Origin: Proteles cristata cristata
Taxonomy: Eukaryota > Chordata > Mammalia > Carnivora > Hyaenidae
Direction: 5' to 3'
NCBI GenBank assembly: GCA_017311185.1
Contig: JAESUZ010002717.1
Span: forward strand, 186,001-250,000
Length of the DNA: 64,000 nt
Numbering within the stretch: the first letter of the stretch is position 1; the number at the start of each line of letters is the position of its first letter. Under the pieces are notes generated by a model. It was not told the DNA's origin, ran no database searches, and was given only the letters and a program-made list of their open reading frames with translations. Below, in pieces: positions 31,517 to 43,947 of this stretch. A program made the position numbers and the translations under genes.

Positions 31517-31960
31517 AGTGGGTTGAACAGTGCCCCCCTCAACTGCACACCCACCTAGAACCTCACGGTGTGAAATTACTTGCAAATAGGTCTTGGCAGA
31601 AGTAATTAGGGGTCCAGCCGAGGTCATACTGGACTAGAGTGGACCCTAAGTCCAATGAGAAGGGCCCTATAAGAGGCAGAAAAGGACACACGCAGGGACC
31701 TGGGAAGGAGGCTGTGGAGATGGAGGCAGGCGTTGGGATGTCCAGGGACGCCAGGAGCCAGCAGAAGCTGGAAGAGGCAGGGCAGGACCCTCCCCAGACA
31801 TCCGGAGGTAGCGCGGCCCTGCTGGCACCTTCTGTCCTCTGGAGCTGTCAGAGAACACGTTTCTGTTGTTTTAATGCCACCCTGTTTGTGGCCCTTTGCC
31901 ACGGCAACTCTAGGAAGCTAACACAATGTCACGATGGTGGTGAGAACACGCTCAACCCCA
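31517..31960 (+). mobile_element. Ancient LTR-like or DNA-element relic, copy A
   Basis: The order GTTGAACAGTGCCCCCC, TGCAAATAGGTCTTGGCAGA, CCAATGAGAAGGGCCCTATA, GACGCCAGGAGCCAGCAGAA matches a widespread mammalian interspersed repeat whose name I cannot fix from memory. The element at 38,236-38,870 is a relative. Confidence 0.65.
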
Positions 31961-32035
31961 GCAATTCGGGGCTCAGCTAAGAATACCCACGCCCTGCATC
32001 CCCAAAGCTAGACATTACAAAACAAGCTCCCCTCC

Positions 32036-32912
32036 ATGCCCACGAGGATGGTGAGTATCAAAAAACACATAACAGCAGATGTCGGTGAGGATGTGGAGAA
32101 ATCGGAACTCTCCCACGTTGCTGGTGGGCGCGTAAAATGGCGCAGCCCCCGTGGAAGGCATTTTGGTGGTTCCTCAACGAGTTACTCCTGGGCCTCGGGC
32201 TGGATCCGGCAATCCGACTCCTTTGGTACACACCCCAGAGAGCTGCAAGGGGGACTCCACATCGTGTTCCTGGCTGCATTGCTTGCCGTAGCCGGAAGGG
32301 GAGAAACAACCAAGTGTCTGTCGACTGAAGAAGGGATAAACCAAACGAGACATTACCTATGCCGAATATGATTCAGCCTTAGGAACTTCAAAAATTCTTT
32401 AAATGTTTATTTACTTTTGAAAGGGAGAGGGACAGAGAGAGAGGGAGACAGAATCTGAAGCAGGCTCCAGGCTCTGAGCCGTCAGCTCAGAGCCAGACAT
32501 GGGCTTGAACCCACAAACCGTGAGATCATGACTTGAAGTCGGCCGCTCAACCCACTGAGCCACACGGGCGCCCCAGCCTTAGGAAATTCAGACCCACGCT
32601 ACAATGTGCATGACCCTGGACAACATTCTGCTAAGTGAAATTAAGACGGACCAAGAACAAATACGGGTGCTTCTCCTTACAGGAGTCACCAGAGTGGGGA
32701 AGCTCCCAGAGACCAAAAGTAGGGTCGAGGTCACGGGTGCTGGGGCAGCAGTGGGGACAGAGATTTTGCTTGGGAAGATGAAAAATTCTGGAGACGGATG
32801 GTGGGGGTGGCAGGAAGGACAGTGAGACTGTCTTGAATGCTGCTGAACTGAGCGCTGAAAAATGGTTAAAATGGCAAATTTTAGGTCATGTCCACACACA
32901 CCCAGCTGCTGA
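32036..32912 (+). mobile_element. Old L1 (L1M-type) 3' fragment split by a SINE
   Basis: ORF2-end wording (GTGAGGATGTGGAGAAATCG, ATGATTCAGCCTTAGG) to 32389, then GACAACATTCTGCTAAGTGA and a 3' UTR with ATGGTTAAAATGGCAAATTT after the SINE. Strongly decayed. Confidence 0.8.
32390..32574 (-). mobile_element. Carnivore SINE inside an old L1
   Basis: Reverse copy ending CCACACGGGCGCCCC. CAGCCTTAGGAA on both sides is the target duplication. Confidence 0.94.
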
Positions 32913-34189
32913 ACTGTTAACTGTGTTCTGTCCTTCTCCCTTGACAGATACGCCTTTGTAACAACCGGAGGGCCAGGGGGGAGTGTAGAATTCTGGGACT
33001 CTCTGGAGCCGTGTGCCCGGCATGTGGCCGCGCAGGGGGAGCTGGCCCCTGGCCTTCAGCCCGCCCCCTTCTCTTCCTGCACTTGGCCCCATCCCTGTCC
33101 AGTGAGGGGCCTCGCTGACGTACGTGATACGTGCTTACCCCTGCAAGCATACTCATTGCAAACAGCACAATTGGGGGGTGCCTCCTGGCAGTGTAGTTCA
33201 CCCTCAGGGGGGTGGACCCAAGGTTAAGGGCTGTGCAGGCCCCGGGAGCAGTCACCACTCTCATACACACAAGATTTTTCAGTAACACTGAGCGCTGTCT
33301 GGATGATGATGCCCAGACGTGAGCTGTGGGAGGAGGGCGATGGGCCAGGTGCATGGCGAGGGCCCCACAGGCCATGGTGGATGGCACGTGATGGAAGAGA
33401 GCCGCTCGGGACCTTCAGAGTGTGGGGCCCAAGACAGGGCCCCATGTAAGCAGCCCTAATTATCCGGTATTGGATAGTTTGTGACACCTGCTATGTTCTG
33501 AGGCTTGATGTAGCCCTGGAGATGCCACGAGAACTTGACGTGGACCTTTACCTCTCATTTCGGCCATGCAGAACCCAGGCCCCTTCCCACGCTGGGGGAT
33601 GTGCCACGTTATGAGGCCTCACTTTCCTGGCCCACCTTTCTCCGGGCTGTGTGCGTCTGACCTGGTGGCAGCCAGTGCCTGGTCCTGACTTTGCCTCAGC
33701 TGCTGGTGATGAGAGGGAGGAGGGACCCTGAGAATATACTTTCTGGTCAGGGCAGTGGTTGGGAGACTGAGAGCCCCCCAGGGCGGCAGGACTGTGCCCC
33801 GGTACCGGGCACGATGCTTGTGAAGGAGTGACTGAATCATCCGAGGCTTGGCGGAGGCAGGAGCGTCCCGATGGAGCTAATTCTGCCGCACGATTTTAGC
33901 ATCAGGCAGTTGTTTTTGGCATCCTAACTTAGCCTGGATTTTTCTGTCCTGGAGATTCTGTGAGCTAGCTAATATCCTTTTAATAAATCCCCTTTCTACG
34001 CAGATCAGCTGGAGTCTATTTCTGTTTGTAGTTAAGAACCCTCACTGTCCCTTAGCTCATGTGAAGTTTAGGGCCAGCGGTACCTGTTAAGTACCTTCTA
34101 GGTGTACCAACTACTTACTGCTTCTGAGAGGGTTCCTTAAACTTAGATGAGGAGAAGGGTGTTTAGGCAAGTCCCCCAATGCAACTCTT
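32913..34189. other. No gene seen
   Basis: Mostly unique. Around 33,930-34,060 a TTTTAATAAATCCCCTTTCT segment resembles the end of an old repeat, family unknown. Open frames are short and lack motifs. Confidence 0.4.
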
Positions 34190-34403
34190 CTTTTAAAAAT
34201 GTATTTATTTATTTTGAGAGAGAGCGAGAGAGCATGAATGTGTGAGCAGGGGAGGGGCAGAGAGAGAGAGAGAGAATCCCAAGCATGCTCTGCACTGTTA
34301 GTGCAGAGCCCCAACGTGGGGCTCAATCCCACCAATGCTGAGATCATGACCAGAGCCAAAATCAAGAGTCAGATGCTTAACTGACTGAGCCACCCAGGCA
34401 CCT
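34190..34403 (-). mobile_element. Carnivore tRNA-Lys SINE, older
   Basis: Reverse copy ending CACCCAGGCACC, with CAACTCTT-type flanks shared with the next SINE. Confidence 0.94.
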
Positions 34404-34420
34404 GCCTTCAACACAACTCT

Positions 34421-34648
34421 TTTTTTTTTTTAAATATTTTTATTTATTTCTAGGAGAGAGAGAGAGAGAGAGAGAGACAGCGTGAACAGGGGAGGGTTGG
34501 AGAGAGAGGGAGATACAGACTGTGAAATAGGCTCCAGGCTCTGAGCTGGCAGCACAGAGCCCGACGCGGGGCTTGAACCCACGAACTGCGAGATCATGAC
34601 CTAAGCGGAAGTCAGACGCTTAACCTACTAAGCTACCCAGGCGCCCCT
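34421..34648 (-). mobile_element. Carnivore tRNA-Lys SINE, young subfamily
   Basis: Reverse copy with TTTCTAGGAG and CTACTAAGCTACCC. It inserted at the same CAACTCTT motif as its neighbour. Confidence 0.95.
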
Positions 34649-34714
34649 CAATGCAACTCTTAAAAGGAAAGGCTTCCAAGAACCCGAGAGTTCCCTGACA
34701 GGTAAGTGGCTAAG

Positions 34715-35100
34715 GAAGCTGTGTTACATACATATTACATGTGATGGAATATTATTGGGCCATAAAAGGAAGACACCTTTTATGACCTTTTATGACACCT
34801 GCTATGACGTGGATGAACCTTGAAGACACGCTAAGAGAAATAAGCAGACACAGAAGGGCATGTACTGTATGAGCCCACTTACTTGAGGTCCTTCGAAGTA
34901 GTCAGGCTCATGGGGATGAGGATGAGAGCTTGCCCAGGGCGGAGGGGAGACAGGGATGGGGAGTTAATGTTTAATGGGGACAGAGCTTCAGTGTGGGAAG
35001 ATGGAAAACACTCTGGAGATGGATGGTGATGGTGGCCCAACAATATAAATGAATTACAATGGTTAAATTTTGTGTGTATTTGAATGTGAAAAATTACGTG
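34715..35100 (+). mobile_element. Old L1 (L1M-type) 3' fragment
   Basis: ATGGAATATTATTGGGCCAT, GACGTGGATGAACCTTGAAG and a 3' UTR with GGAGATGGATGGTGATGGTG. It has the same structure as the piece at 32036. Confidence 0.8.
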
Positions 35101-35603
35101 CTAAATCTCTTCCAAAGAGATGGCCTTGTGTCACAGTCTGTCTGATAGTGAGACTTGGACCCGACATCACATTGCCTTTCCGAGTGTTCAAGTCGGCCTT
35201 TATAAATTGGTTTCAGGGCAGAGAGGATGGAGCCATCTTTGAGTTGAGGCCTGACAATGGGCCCTCATGCACCTGCTCACTGGGACTGAAATATTGCTGC
35301 TGGCCAGGGTGGGCAGCCTCATTTGCTAACTGTGACTTCAGGATCATTGTGGACGGGGCTGTGGCAATGAGGAGGTGGGTGCCGGTTCCTGTAGGTGCCA
35401 TGTGCCCATCACCCCATCACCCCATCACCCCGGGAAAAGCTTGAGAAAACTTGACAGTCCAGAGGTTAGCGGAGGTCTGTGGTGGGGAGCAGGCATGCTT
35501 GGGGGCTCTCACCCTTGCTTCCAGAAGCAGAAGCCAGAGTGCATGCTGGAAAGGGACAGGGCTAAGGGCCCTTTGCCACAGGGGTGGACCTGTGTGTGTG
35601 CGT

Positions 35604-35652
<49 letters not shown>

Positions 35653-36487
35653 AGGGAGAGAGAGAGAGAGAGACTAGGGAGACAAGTGACAAGGTGACAC
35701 ACACAGCCTCTTGCTGGCTTGTGGTGGTGCACAGGAAAACATCCTTCTGGAGAAACAGACCAGGGACAGAGTCCCAGACAGTCTCTCCATGAGGGAAACG
35801 AGGCACAGGGCACAAAGAGTTTTCTAGTATTCCTTGTATTCCGTCTTCTCACCGTTGCACCTTGAAGCCTCCTCTCCAGACCCCTGCCTGCATTGCTCAA
35901 TCATCTAATGCAGTTACGGGGGGAAAAAAGAGGCTGCAATTTGCCAAGATGGAAAGAATCAGGCACATATTTGCAGAGCAATTTTTCCACTGACAGTGAC
36001 TGGGCACGTGATAACAGGCTGGGAAGAGGTAGAAGGACCATGTGGATCAGCGGGGTGGTGGGCATGTGCCGGACGGTGTGGGGGGCTGCTGGGGCAACAC
36101 TCGGCTCCCAGCCACCCCCTTTGCTGTTGACTGTCCCTCAGGTCGGTCATGGTCCATAGCTCTTGTGAGGCACTTGTCCATCCATCTGGACAGAGCTCTG
36201 CCCAGCTCTACCCCCAGGCCCCACCCCATGTGGAGTGGATGGCCCCTCCCCCACATTCCTCCAGTACAGAGTGGGAAACTTGGACTTCTTTGAACTGATA
36301 AGGGCATGCAGGGGGGGGCCTGATCCCTGCTTCAGGGAGGGCAAAATGGAGCCTCTCTGCAACTGCTCCATTTGTGTATCAACAACACCCACATTACATG
36401 GCCGCCCACTAAACATGCCCAGCGGGTAATAACGTCACGCCTCAGTGTTCTATCTTCATGCTCTTTCTCATTTCAGGACAGTTTGTT
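35101..36487. other. No gene seen; TG repeat inside
   Basis: Unique sequence around a TG microsatellite. Open frames near 36000-36400 overlap on both strands without motifs. Confidence 0.4.
35591..35650. repeat. (TG)n microsatellite with CG steps
   Basis: Sixty bases of TG with three CG interruptions, followed by a GA run. Confidence 0.98.
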
Positions 36488-37590
36488 TTTGTATTAGTTA
36501 AAAAAATTTGTTTTTTATGGATACATAATTTACATACAAAGAATTAACACATTTTAAGTCCACAGGTTGATGACTGTCCATGAATTTGTAAACCTGGGTA
36601 ATGACTCCCCCTCCCCGATTCAAGATGTAAAAGCAGACATTGTGCTCTTTGTTCTCTCCCTTTTATATATATTTTTTAATTTTCTAGTTCCTTCATGTGA
36701 GTTCCTTGAACACAGTTTAGAACTACATTTTATTTTATATATAGTGTTTTGTATAGCTGTTTTAGTAGTTGCTTAGATTTATATACAGATATAAATCCAT
36801 TGCTACTCATGTCATCTTTTTTTAAATTCAAGTATAAATAACATATAGGATTATATTAGTTTCAGGTGTACAATACAGCGATGCAACAACTCTATACGTT
36901 ACTCAGTGCTCGTCACAATAAGTGTCCTCTTCATCCCTTTCACCTAGTTCACCCATCCCCCCCACCCCCCAGCAGACTTTTTTTTATTGAGATATAATTG
37001 ACAACATTGCATTTGTTTTAGGTGTGCAGCGTACGGCTTGAGATGTGTACATATTGCAAAATGATCACCACAGTAGGGCTGGTGAACATCCGTCACCACA
37101 CGTAGTTGACGATTTTTTTTTGTTGTGCTGAGAACTTTTAAGATCTACTCTCCTAGCAACTTTCAAATATACAATGCATCGTTCACTCTGGTTACCTTGC
37201 TGTACCTTACATCCCCAGGACTTAATTATCTACGAACTGGAAGTTTCTACCTTTTGACCCCCTTCCTCCATTTTGTCTACCCTTCAGCACCAATGCTCTG
37301 TTTCTAGGAGTTTGGCTTTTTTCCAACACATAAATGAGATATCGTATAGTGTTTTATTTTCTGTTTGACTTATCGCACTTGGCATAGTGCCCTCAAGGCC
37401 CATGCATGTCGTTGCAGATGGCAGGATTTCCTCCTTTTTATGGATGAATATTCCATTGTGTGTGTGTGTGTGTGTGTGTATAAATATAAATGGGGTGTAT
37501 ATGTAAATGTGGCATATATATATATCACATTTTCTTTACCCATTCGTCCATCAGTGAACATTTAGGTTATTTCCATAGAAGCAGACAGTT
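36488..37590 (-). mobile_element. Composite of old L1M 3' fragments, reverse
   Basis: At least three joined pieces: 36488-36660 (GATACATAATTTACATACAA), 36820-36965 (TATTAGTTTCAGGTGTACAA) and 36986-37590 (TTATTGAGATATAATTGACA to TTCGTCCATCAGTGAACATT). The last includes reverse ORF2 wording such as GAATATTCCATTGTGTG. It also contains a GT microsatellite (37457-37480). Confidence 0.75.
37457..37480. repeat. (GT)n microsatellite
   Basis: About 11 GT units within the old L1 fragment. Confidence 0.95.
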
Positions 37591-37606
37591 TAAAAGGATG
37601 GGAGCA

Positions 37607-37784
37607 GGGGCGCCTGGGTGACTCTGTCGGTTGAGCATCTGACTTTGGCTCAGGCATGATCTCACAGTCTGTGGGTTTGAGCCCTGTGTCGGGCTCTGTT
37701 CTGACAGCTCTTTCTCTCTGCTCTTCCCTAGTTCGCACTTAGTCTCTCTCTCAAAAATAAATAAACATTAAAAAATTAAAACTC
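37607..37784 (+). mobile_element. Carnivore tRNA-Lys SINE, body-shortened
   Basis: Forward copy from GGGGCGCCTGGGTGACTCTG to an AAAAATAAATAAACATT tail; part of the pyrimidine-rich body is missing. Confidence 0.94.
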
Positions 37785-37810
37785 AAAAAGTCTGGCATCA
37801 AAGGAGGACT

Positions 37811-37820
37811 ATTTTCTTTT

Positions 37821-37879
<59 letters not shown>

Positions 37880-37960
37880 CTCTTCTCTCTCTCTCTCCTT
37901 CCTTCCTTCCTTTCTTCCTTCCTTCCTTCCTTCCTTCTTTCTTTCTTTCTTTCTTTCTTC
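37811..37960. repeat. (TTTC)n/(TTCC)n tetranucleotide tract
   Basis: About 150 bases of TTTC units with a central TTCC block and a short TC run. It follows a SINE tail. Confidence 0.98.
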
Positions 37961-38235
37961 ACAAATCACCTTTGTCCCTAGTGGCCACCCATCCACGTGC
38001 ACATGGAATTTTTCAGTAACACTGAAATGCTTCTGTTTTCTCTGAGCAGACAGCAACAGAGGGCCGGGCTGGGGTTCAGACAATCCAGAGGGTCGAGGGC
38101 AGCTGCTCCCAGTACACAGGCCACCCTGTACCCCCGAATGCAGGTGTGGGTTCCCCAGAGTTGCCTAAGCAGTGGCCAAAGGACACTTTCTAATATCGTC
38201 CCAGAATGTGGCAGAGAGTAAAGCTCAACTCTGTG

Positions 38236-38870
38236 TCGGAGTTTGGGGCTGAGTGGTGTGCCCCCAAAATAGATGTCAAAGTGCTACTGCCGCAGTACCT
38301 CAGAACGTGACCTTATTTGGAAATAAGGTCGATGTAGATGTAATCAGTTAAGATGATGGAATCCAGTATGACTGTTGTCTTTTCTTCAACACTTATTTAA
38401 TTTTGGGGGGGAAGGGCAGAGAGAGAGAGAGGGAGACACAGAATCGGAAGCAGGCTCCAGGCTCTGAGCTGTCAGCACAGAGCTCGATGTGGGGCTAGAA
38501 CTTGGGAATGGTGAGATGATGACCTAGGCTGAACTTGGACGCTTAATCAACTGAGCCACCCAGGCGTCCCATGACTGGTGTCTCTATAAGAAGATAGCTG
38601 CGTGAGGACAAGGCCACATGACGATGGAGACAGATGCTGGAGTGGTTCAGCTATAAGCCACGGATTGCCAGGGATCTCTGTGGACCACCAAGGACCGCCA
38701 GTCACCACCACAAGGCGGGAGGAAACAGGGAAGGAGAATCTAGCTCCAGAGACTCAGAACACGGTCCTAGCGACACCTTGATCTTTGACTTCCAGCCCCA
38801 GAACTGTGAGAGAACCCATCCTATCATTTGAAGCCCCCAGTTCATGGTCCTTACAGCAGCGCCCGGAGCC
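38236..38870 (+). mobile_element. Ancient LTR-like or DNA-element relic, copy B
   Basis: GTGACCTTATTTGGAAATAA, GATGTAATCAGTTAAGATGA, then after the SINE GTGTCTCTATAAGAAGATAG, CAGCTATAAGCCACGGATTG and AGCCCCAGAACTGTGAGAGA. The same family as 31,517-31,960, but longer at the right end. Confidence 0.65.
38381..38570 (-). mobile_element. Carnivore SINE inside the relic repeat
   Basis: Reverse copy ending CACCCAGGCGTCCC. ATGACTGTTGTCT and ATGACTGGTGTCT at its borders are the target duplication. Confidence 0.94.
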
Positions 38871-39129
38871 TGACAGCATGCCACCCACCATGCCTTCACG
38901 TTCTGTTTTCACTGCATCCCATGGGTCAAAGAGGCTTTGCTAAGCCCTCGCTTTTACAGTTTGTGTTATAAAAACAACTAGCTTACGTACTGAAAATTTA
39001 GATTGAATTTCAAATGACGCATTCTCCGAGCCACACAGACACATCCTGCCACAGGAGAAGAAGCAATGAGAACAAAACAGCTAAGACTTACAAACACTTA
39101 CCAGGAGAGCTTCTTGCGTCTCCTGGTTT

Positions 39130-39262
39130 AATACACACAGACTTAAGAGGGGAGTACGGTGCTGTCTCCATCGTACAGGTGAGGAAGCTGAGGCTCTGCG
39201 AAGTTCAAGGACTCCAGAGGAGAAGTGGGATTGGAACCCTGGACAGTGTGAACACAATGCCA
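39130..39262 (-). mobile_element. MIR relic, reverse
   Basis: Inverted MIR core: ACAGGTGAGGAAGCTGAGGC followed by GAAGTGGGATTGGAACCC. Confidence 0.75.
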
Positions 39263-41283
39263 GTGGTATTACATGGGCCTCCTCATCCCCGCTGCTCCTC
39301 GCCTTTCCCCCGCCTTGTGCAGACGTCTACTCAGCCGCGACCTCACCTGTGGGAACTCACGGTGTAAACGTCTGGTTGGAGGTGGATATGGGGAACAAGG
39401 CTTCCCTACATGTATAACTGGATTGTTTCTTGAGGTAGGTTGTGGTACAAACAGCATGAATGAGTCAGCTTCCACAGTGCAGCACTTAAGGCAGATCCTT
39501 CTGTCTCTAGCAAGGCAGACCCCAGGGAGGGTCCACCCTCACTGGGGAAGCAGTGAGTCAAATGGCACGGCAGCTTGTCAAGACTTGGCACCAGGAGCAG
39601 GGTGAACGCAGGATCAGAGGATCTGTGTGTGTAGGGTTGGTCAGGAAAGACTTCTGATCCTAGAACTTTCCTGTTCTAGAACTTTCTAGAACTTTCACTT
39701 CAGATTATTCCGTTTACAATTCTGGGGTATCAGCACTATTTAAGGGATTTGAATGTAACACAGATTGGTGATGACGTTAACCTAGGTTGGGCTAAGTTTG
39801 ACCCAGATCGGTAGGTTTCTGCCCAATACCCTGGCCCTCTCCTCGAGGGGTAGAAGTGCACTTCTAAGGGGTCACTCATCTTTGCCTTGTGTTTGGAGGC
39901 CTTTGCTTCCTTCATCATCCACACTTTTCTTCTCAGCACTTAGGAGCCCACTTCTGTACCCCTCCCTTCAGGTTTCCTGAATCTTCTAACTCAGGGATAG
40001 TGACCGGAGGTGATCCAACATGTCCTTGTCATCAGGGTGTAAGGAGAGAATGTTTAATGGAACATGTTAAAAATCCCTCAATCTCACTTTGGCCAATAGT
40101 ACTACCTCCCTTTCCAGCATGTTCTTGTAAGCGTATGGTGGGCTTACCCCTCTCTTGTTTCTCTGGCTCAGCTTTATATGGTGATGGGTCTGCAGGATGA
40201 CGAAAGAGAAATGCTGAAAGAACAGGTCCAGGACATGGAGGCCACACACCCATGGTCAAGTCTGAATCACTGGGTGTTGACTGTAGTTTCCTCTTTACCC
40301 TGAGTAATGATCAAAGTTGGGGAAAAATGAAGAAGGGTGATTTTGTTTACTTTGTCTATTTACACTGTCCATGGGCTGGACATTTTTGTTTTTGTCTGAT
40401 ACGGTTTTTAGAACACAGGACAGCCGGGTAACTCTAGAGTAGCTAAAGATGCCAGAGATACTGAACTATTATTTTCCTGGCTGCAGATGCTGAGTGTCCC
40501 TCTTTAGGGCAGTGTATGCACATTGCATCACACTAATGGGCCCATTAAAGGGTGTGGAATTCGGGTGTTGTTCAGACTGTTTTCAGACAACTGAAGCAAG
40601 GCTACATTTTCTCCTCTGTAATCTGCCACTAAAACTGTCTGGTAAGTACACATTAGGCCACGGTAAGGCACCGTGGCTTTACAAAAGAAAGCTCACAAAT
40701 CCTCAACCTCTACAATACGACAGGTAGTAATGACCTACCCCACACATACCCCAAACCAATATGAGTCATCGGTGTGGCATTGCGTTAGGCTCGGCGAAGG
40801 GTTTGCTAGGTGCTGTGATAATCCACCGAGACGGTTTCAGCAAAATAGCGACCTGGGCTCCGCTTGCTTTACTGTACGTGGCATGGAGCCCGATACCCCT
40901 CAGCATCCCCTCGAATGCTCCCAACCTCATACACGCCGCACGAGGCAGTGTAGACCTGGGTCCATCCCCAGGGACCTGCAGCCTCACTGGGGAAATTTGA
41001 CAAATTCTCAAGATATTCTAAGACACTTTTACAACAATTATAACACAATCGTAAAACAACCAATATTTAACATTGTGATAGCGATTCTAAATATAGTTGA
41101 TTTATTCCATTTCTTCTGCTGCTCCGCTAATACTAAGTGAGGATGGCATTGCCTCTGCCTCACCAAGCTAAGTTTTGTGGGGAAAACGAACACGTAAGCA
41201 AGTAACTCTAAAAATATAATTTAATAAGTGCTATCATAGAATTTAGAGAACTCTTTTCTGCATGGATCCAGTCACTGTTATTT
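39263..41283. other. No gene seen
   Basis: AT-richer sequence. Around 40790-41230 a segment with GTTTGCTAGGTGCTGTGATA may be an old L2-like relic. The 155-codon frame at 40673-41140 shows no family motif. Confidence 0.4.
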
Positions 41284-41515
41284 ATTTTTATTTTATTTTT
41301 TTAAAATGTTTATTTATTTTTGAGAGTGAGAGAGAGACAGAGACAGAGACAGAAAGAGCACACGCAGGGGAGGGGTAGAGAGGGAGACACAGAATCTGAA
41401 GCAGGCTCCAGGCTCCAAGCTGTCAGCACAGACGCAGGGCTGAAACCCACAAACGGTGAGGTCATGACCTGAGCCCAAGTTGGATGCCCCACCGACTGAG
41501 CCACCGAGGCGTCCC
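41284..41515 (-). mobile_element. Carnivore tRNA-Lys SINE
   Basis: Reverse copy with GAGACAGAGACAGAGACAGA repeats in the body. GTCACTG(T/C)TATTT flanks both ends. Confidence 0.95.
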
Positions 41516-43223
41516 TCCGGTCACTGCTATTTAAGCTAGCCGCTTGTGGTCGCCCCAATACCTAAGTTACTGTCATGTCGAAGTGGCTGACTGGTTTCAT
41601 TCTCCTTCAGGATGGAGTAGGTGAGAAAACATTGTCAAAATCCACAGTCAGAGGCAGAAAAACAATCAGGAACATAAGTTTAATGGCGCCCAGATGGAAC
41701 CTTGACTAAATTGGTGATTTCAAACCTTTTTCTTTTAAGTAGCCCTGTGGTCCACTTGCAAAGGCAGGTCAGATATGTTTCTTCAGGCTTTCTGGCAGGA
41801 GAAGAAAAAAAGAAAACTCAATTACACACTTGGTGGTATTTTATTGACCTAAACAAACTGGCTGCTACTTAGGAAAAACTCAGCTACTCCTGCAGCAGAA
41901 ATCTTAGGAGGAGACTCTGTGGGCCTGGTGGGAAGGGTGCTAGCCAATTCCTACATGAACACAGTTTTGATCTTTTTATGTCTCTCTCTTTTTCTTTTAT
42001 AGAGATTCTAAATGCTAGCTGATGGATATCTCCAAAGGATAATTTAGAAATTACAGTTTTACGAAGGGCCAAGACAATGCTGGCCAAGTATGCAGGGCGA
42101 AACCCAGGGTAATATTTAGAACATCTAGAGGAATGGATAGACTCCATGTCCCAAGGCAATGCTCCAAAAATGTTCTTTCTCACAACTGGAGTTTTTCACG
42201 ATGTTTGGACAAGCGAGAGCACATGATTGCAATCTAGGTAGGGGATCTAGAGGGCAAAGTGTCTGCACAGCCACTTAGGTGCTGAGTTGGAGGACAAGGA
42301 GATACTCTGTGCAAATTAGGGGACCTGCCTGATTATTTGTGTCTATGCGGGTGAGTGTCACACACGGGTGTCCCCATGGCCCCTCAGCAGCCTCATCTTG
42401 TGTCCTTTGCATCTCATCACTCTGCAAAGGAGTGCGTGCTGGGGATGGGGGGTGGGGAGTCTCCTTTCTGGAAGATTCCAAATACAGTAGGAGGTCCACG
42501 AAGACTCAGGGCTGGAGACCTGGCCTCCCACAGCTGGGCCTAATCCTCCCAGGATCGCCCAGGAGGGCGGCTTCTGCAACTTCCTCCTGGGTTTGCTTCC
42601 GCTGTTGCCACACCTGCTGTGGCTTCCGCCCCACCACGTGGGCCTGTCTACTTGAAGGAAAACAGATGACATGGGGGAGAAACGTGCCATTTTTCTTTAA
42701 GATTCGATGTTTAAGAAACGTGCGCTGCAAGTAAAGATCGTTACTTGGGAGAGACCCAACCAACCCCAGACAGGGCAGGCTACAGGAAGCCTGGAGAAGA
42801 TTCCCCGAGGCTGATGGGACTCAGATCAGCCTGGGAGAGTTCTGTTCTCAGGGTTTTATCTTGGATTTTTATCTGGCCAGTGAGATCTGAAGTCTCCTTT
42901 GCAGGACTGGAGGGCAGAGGGCGGGGCCAGCCCTGTTCTGAGACCCTGTCAGTCAAACAGATGGGGCAAAGAATCACTCCGGTCAAGTTCGCAAGTCCAA
43001 ATCTCTAGCATCTCTGAAGTTGCTCTTCTCCCAAATGGTGAGGCCAGACTCGTTGTACAAAATTAGTTGTCTGCCACACTGAGATCTGCTGTTTGCAGCC
43101 CAGACTCTGAGGTCTGTCAGTCTCCCTATGAAAACGAGTACTCTGACCAGCCCCACCCCCAGCCACCACTCTCTCAGTATGAGAGATCTGCTTTCTTGTT
43201 ATTGTTTCTGCCTCTTGCATCTT
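41516..43223. other. No gene seen
   Basis: Unique sequence. Open frames at 41884-42183 (minus) and 42339-42734 (plus) were read and not recognised; no splice or codon evidence supports them. Confidence 0.4.
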
Positions 43224-43227
43224 CTTT

Positions 43228-43298
<71 letters not shown>

Positions 43299-43299
43299 C
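43224..43299. repeat. (TTTC)n tetranucleotide tract
   Basis: About 19 nearly perfect TTTC units at the tail end of the following reverse SINE. It probably grew from the SINE A-rich tail. Confidence 0.98.
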
Positions 43300-43444
43300 T
43301 TTTTGTTTCGAGAGAGGGCACAAGAGGCAGAGAAATAGAGAGAGAGATGCAGGGCTCACCCAGGGCCCCACCTCACCTGACGCGGGACTCGAACTCACGA
43401 ACTGTGAAATCTTACCTGAAGTCAGATGCTTAAGTCAGGCGCCC
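43300..43444 (-). mobile_element. Carnivore SINE, partial
   Basis: Short body and diverged head (GGACTCGAACTCACGAACTG) ending AGTCAGGCGCCC. Confidence 0.88.
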
Positions 43445-43710
43445 TCTGGTATCTTTCTAACACTAAGGGGCAGCTCTGGGCTTTGGGGGAGCACTTGGTG
43501 GCTATCTCCCCCATCATCGTGAGCTCAACATCCAGGGTGAAACAGAGTCCCTTCTAGAAGAGGAACACATTCTAGGATGTGAGTGGAATTCACTGGGCAT
43601 CCCTGGGTTTGGCACTGAGTAGGGTCTCCATGGCATTGAGAGGGTTTGGAGCTCAAGCAAATTCACTTTGGGTCTACTCATGGGTTCTACCTCTTGTGGG
43701 CTTTCTCTCT

Positions 43711-43947
43711 CTCTCTTTTTTTTTTTTTTTTAATTTTTTTTTATGTTTTATTTATTTCTAGGAGAGAGAGAGAGAGAGCATGAGCAGGGGAGGGTCAGAG
43801 AGAGAGGGAGTCACAGACTGAAACAGGCTCCAGGCTCCGAGCTGGCAGTCAGCACAGAGCCCGATGCGGGGCTCGAACCCACGAACCGCGAGATCATGAC
43901 CTAAGAGACAGTCGGACGCTTAACCGACTAAGCCACCCGGGTGCCCC
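43711..43947 (-). mobile_element. Carnivore tRNA-Lys SINE, young subfamily
   Basis: Reverse copy; TGTGGGCTTTCTCTC on both sides is the target duplication. Confidence 0.97.

Noticed and set aside
41884..42183. 99-codon minus-strand frame
   Set aside because: The peptide is not recognised and no splice, promoter or conservation evidence can be seen.
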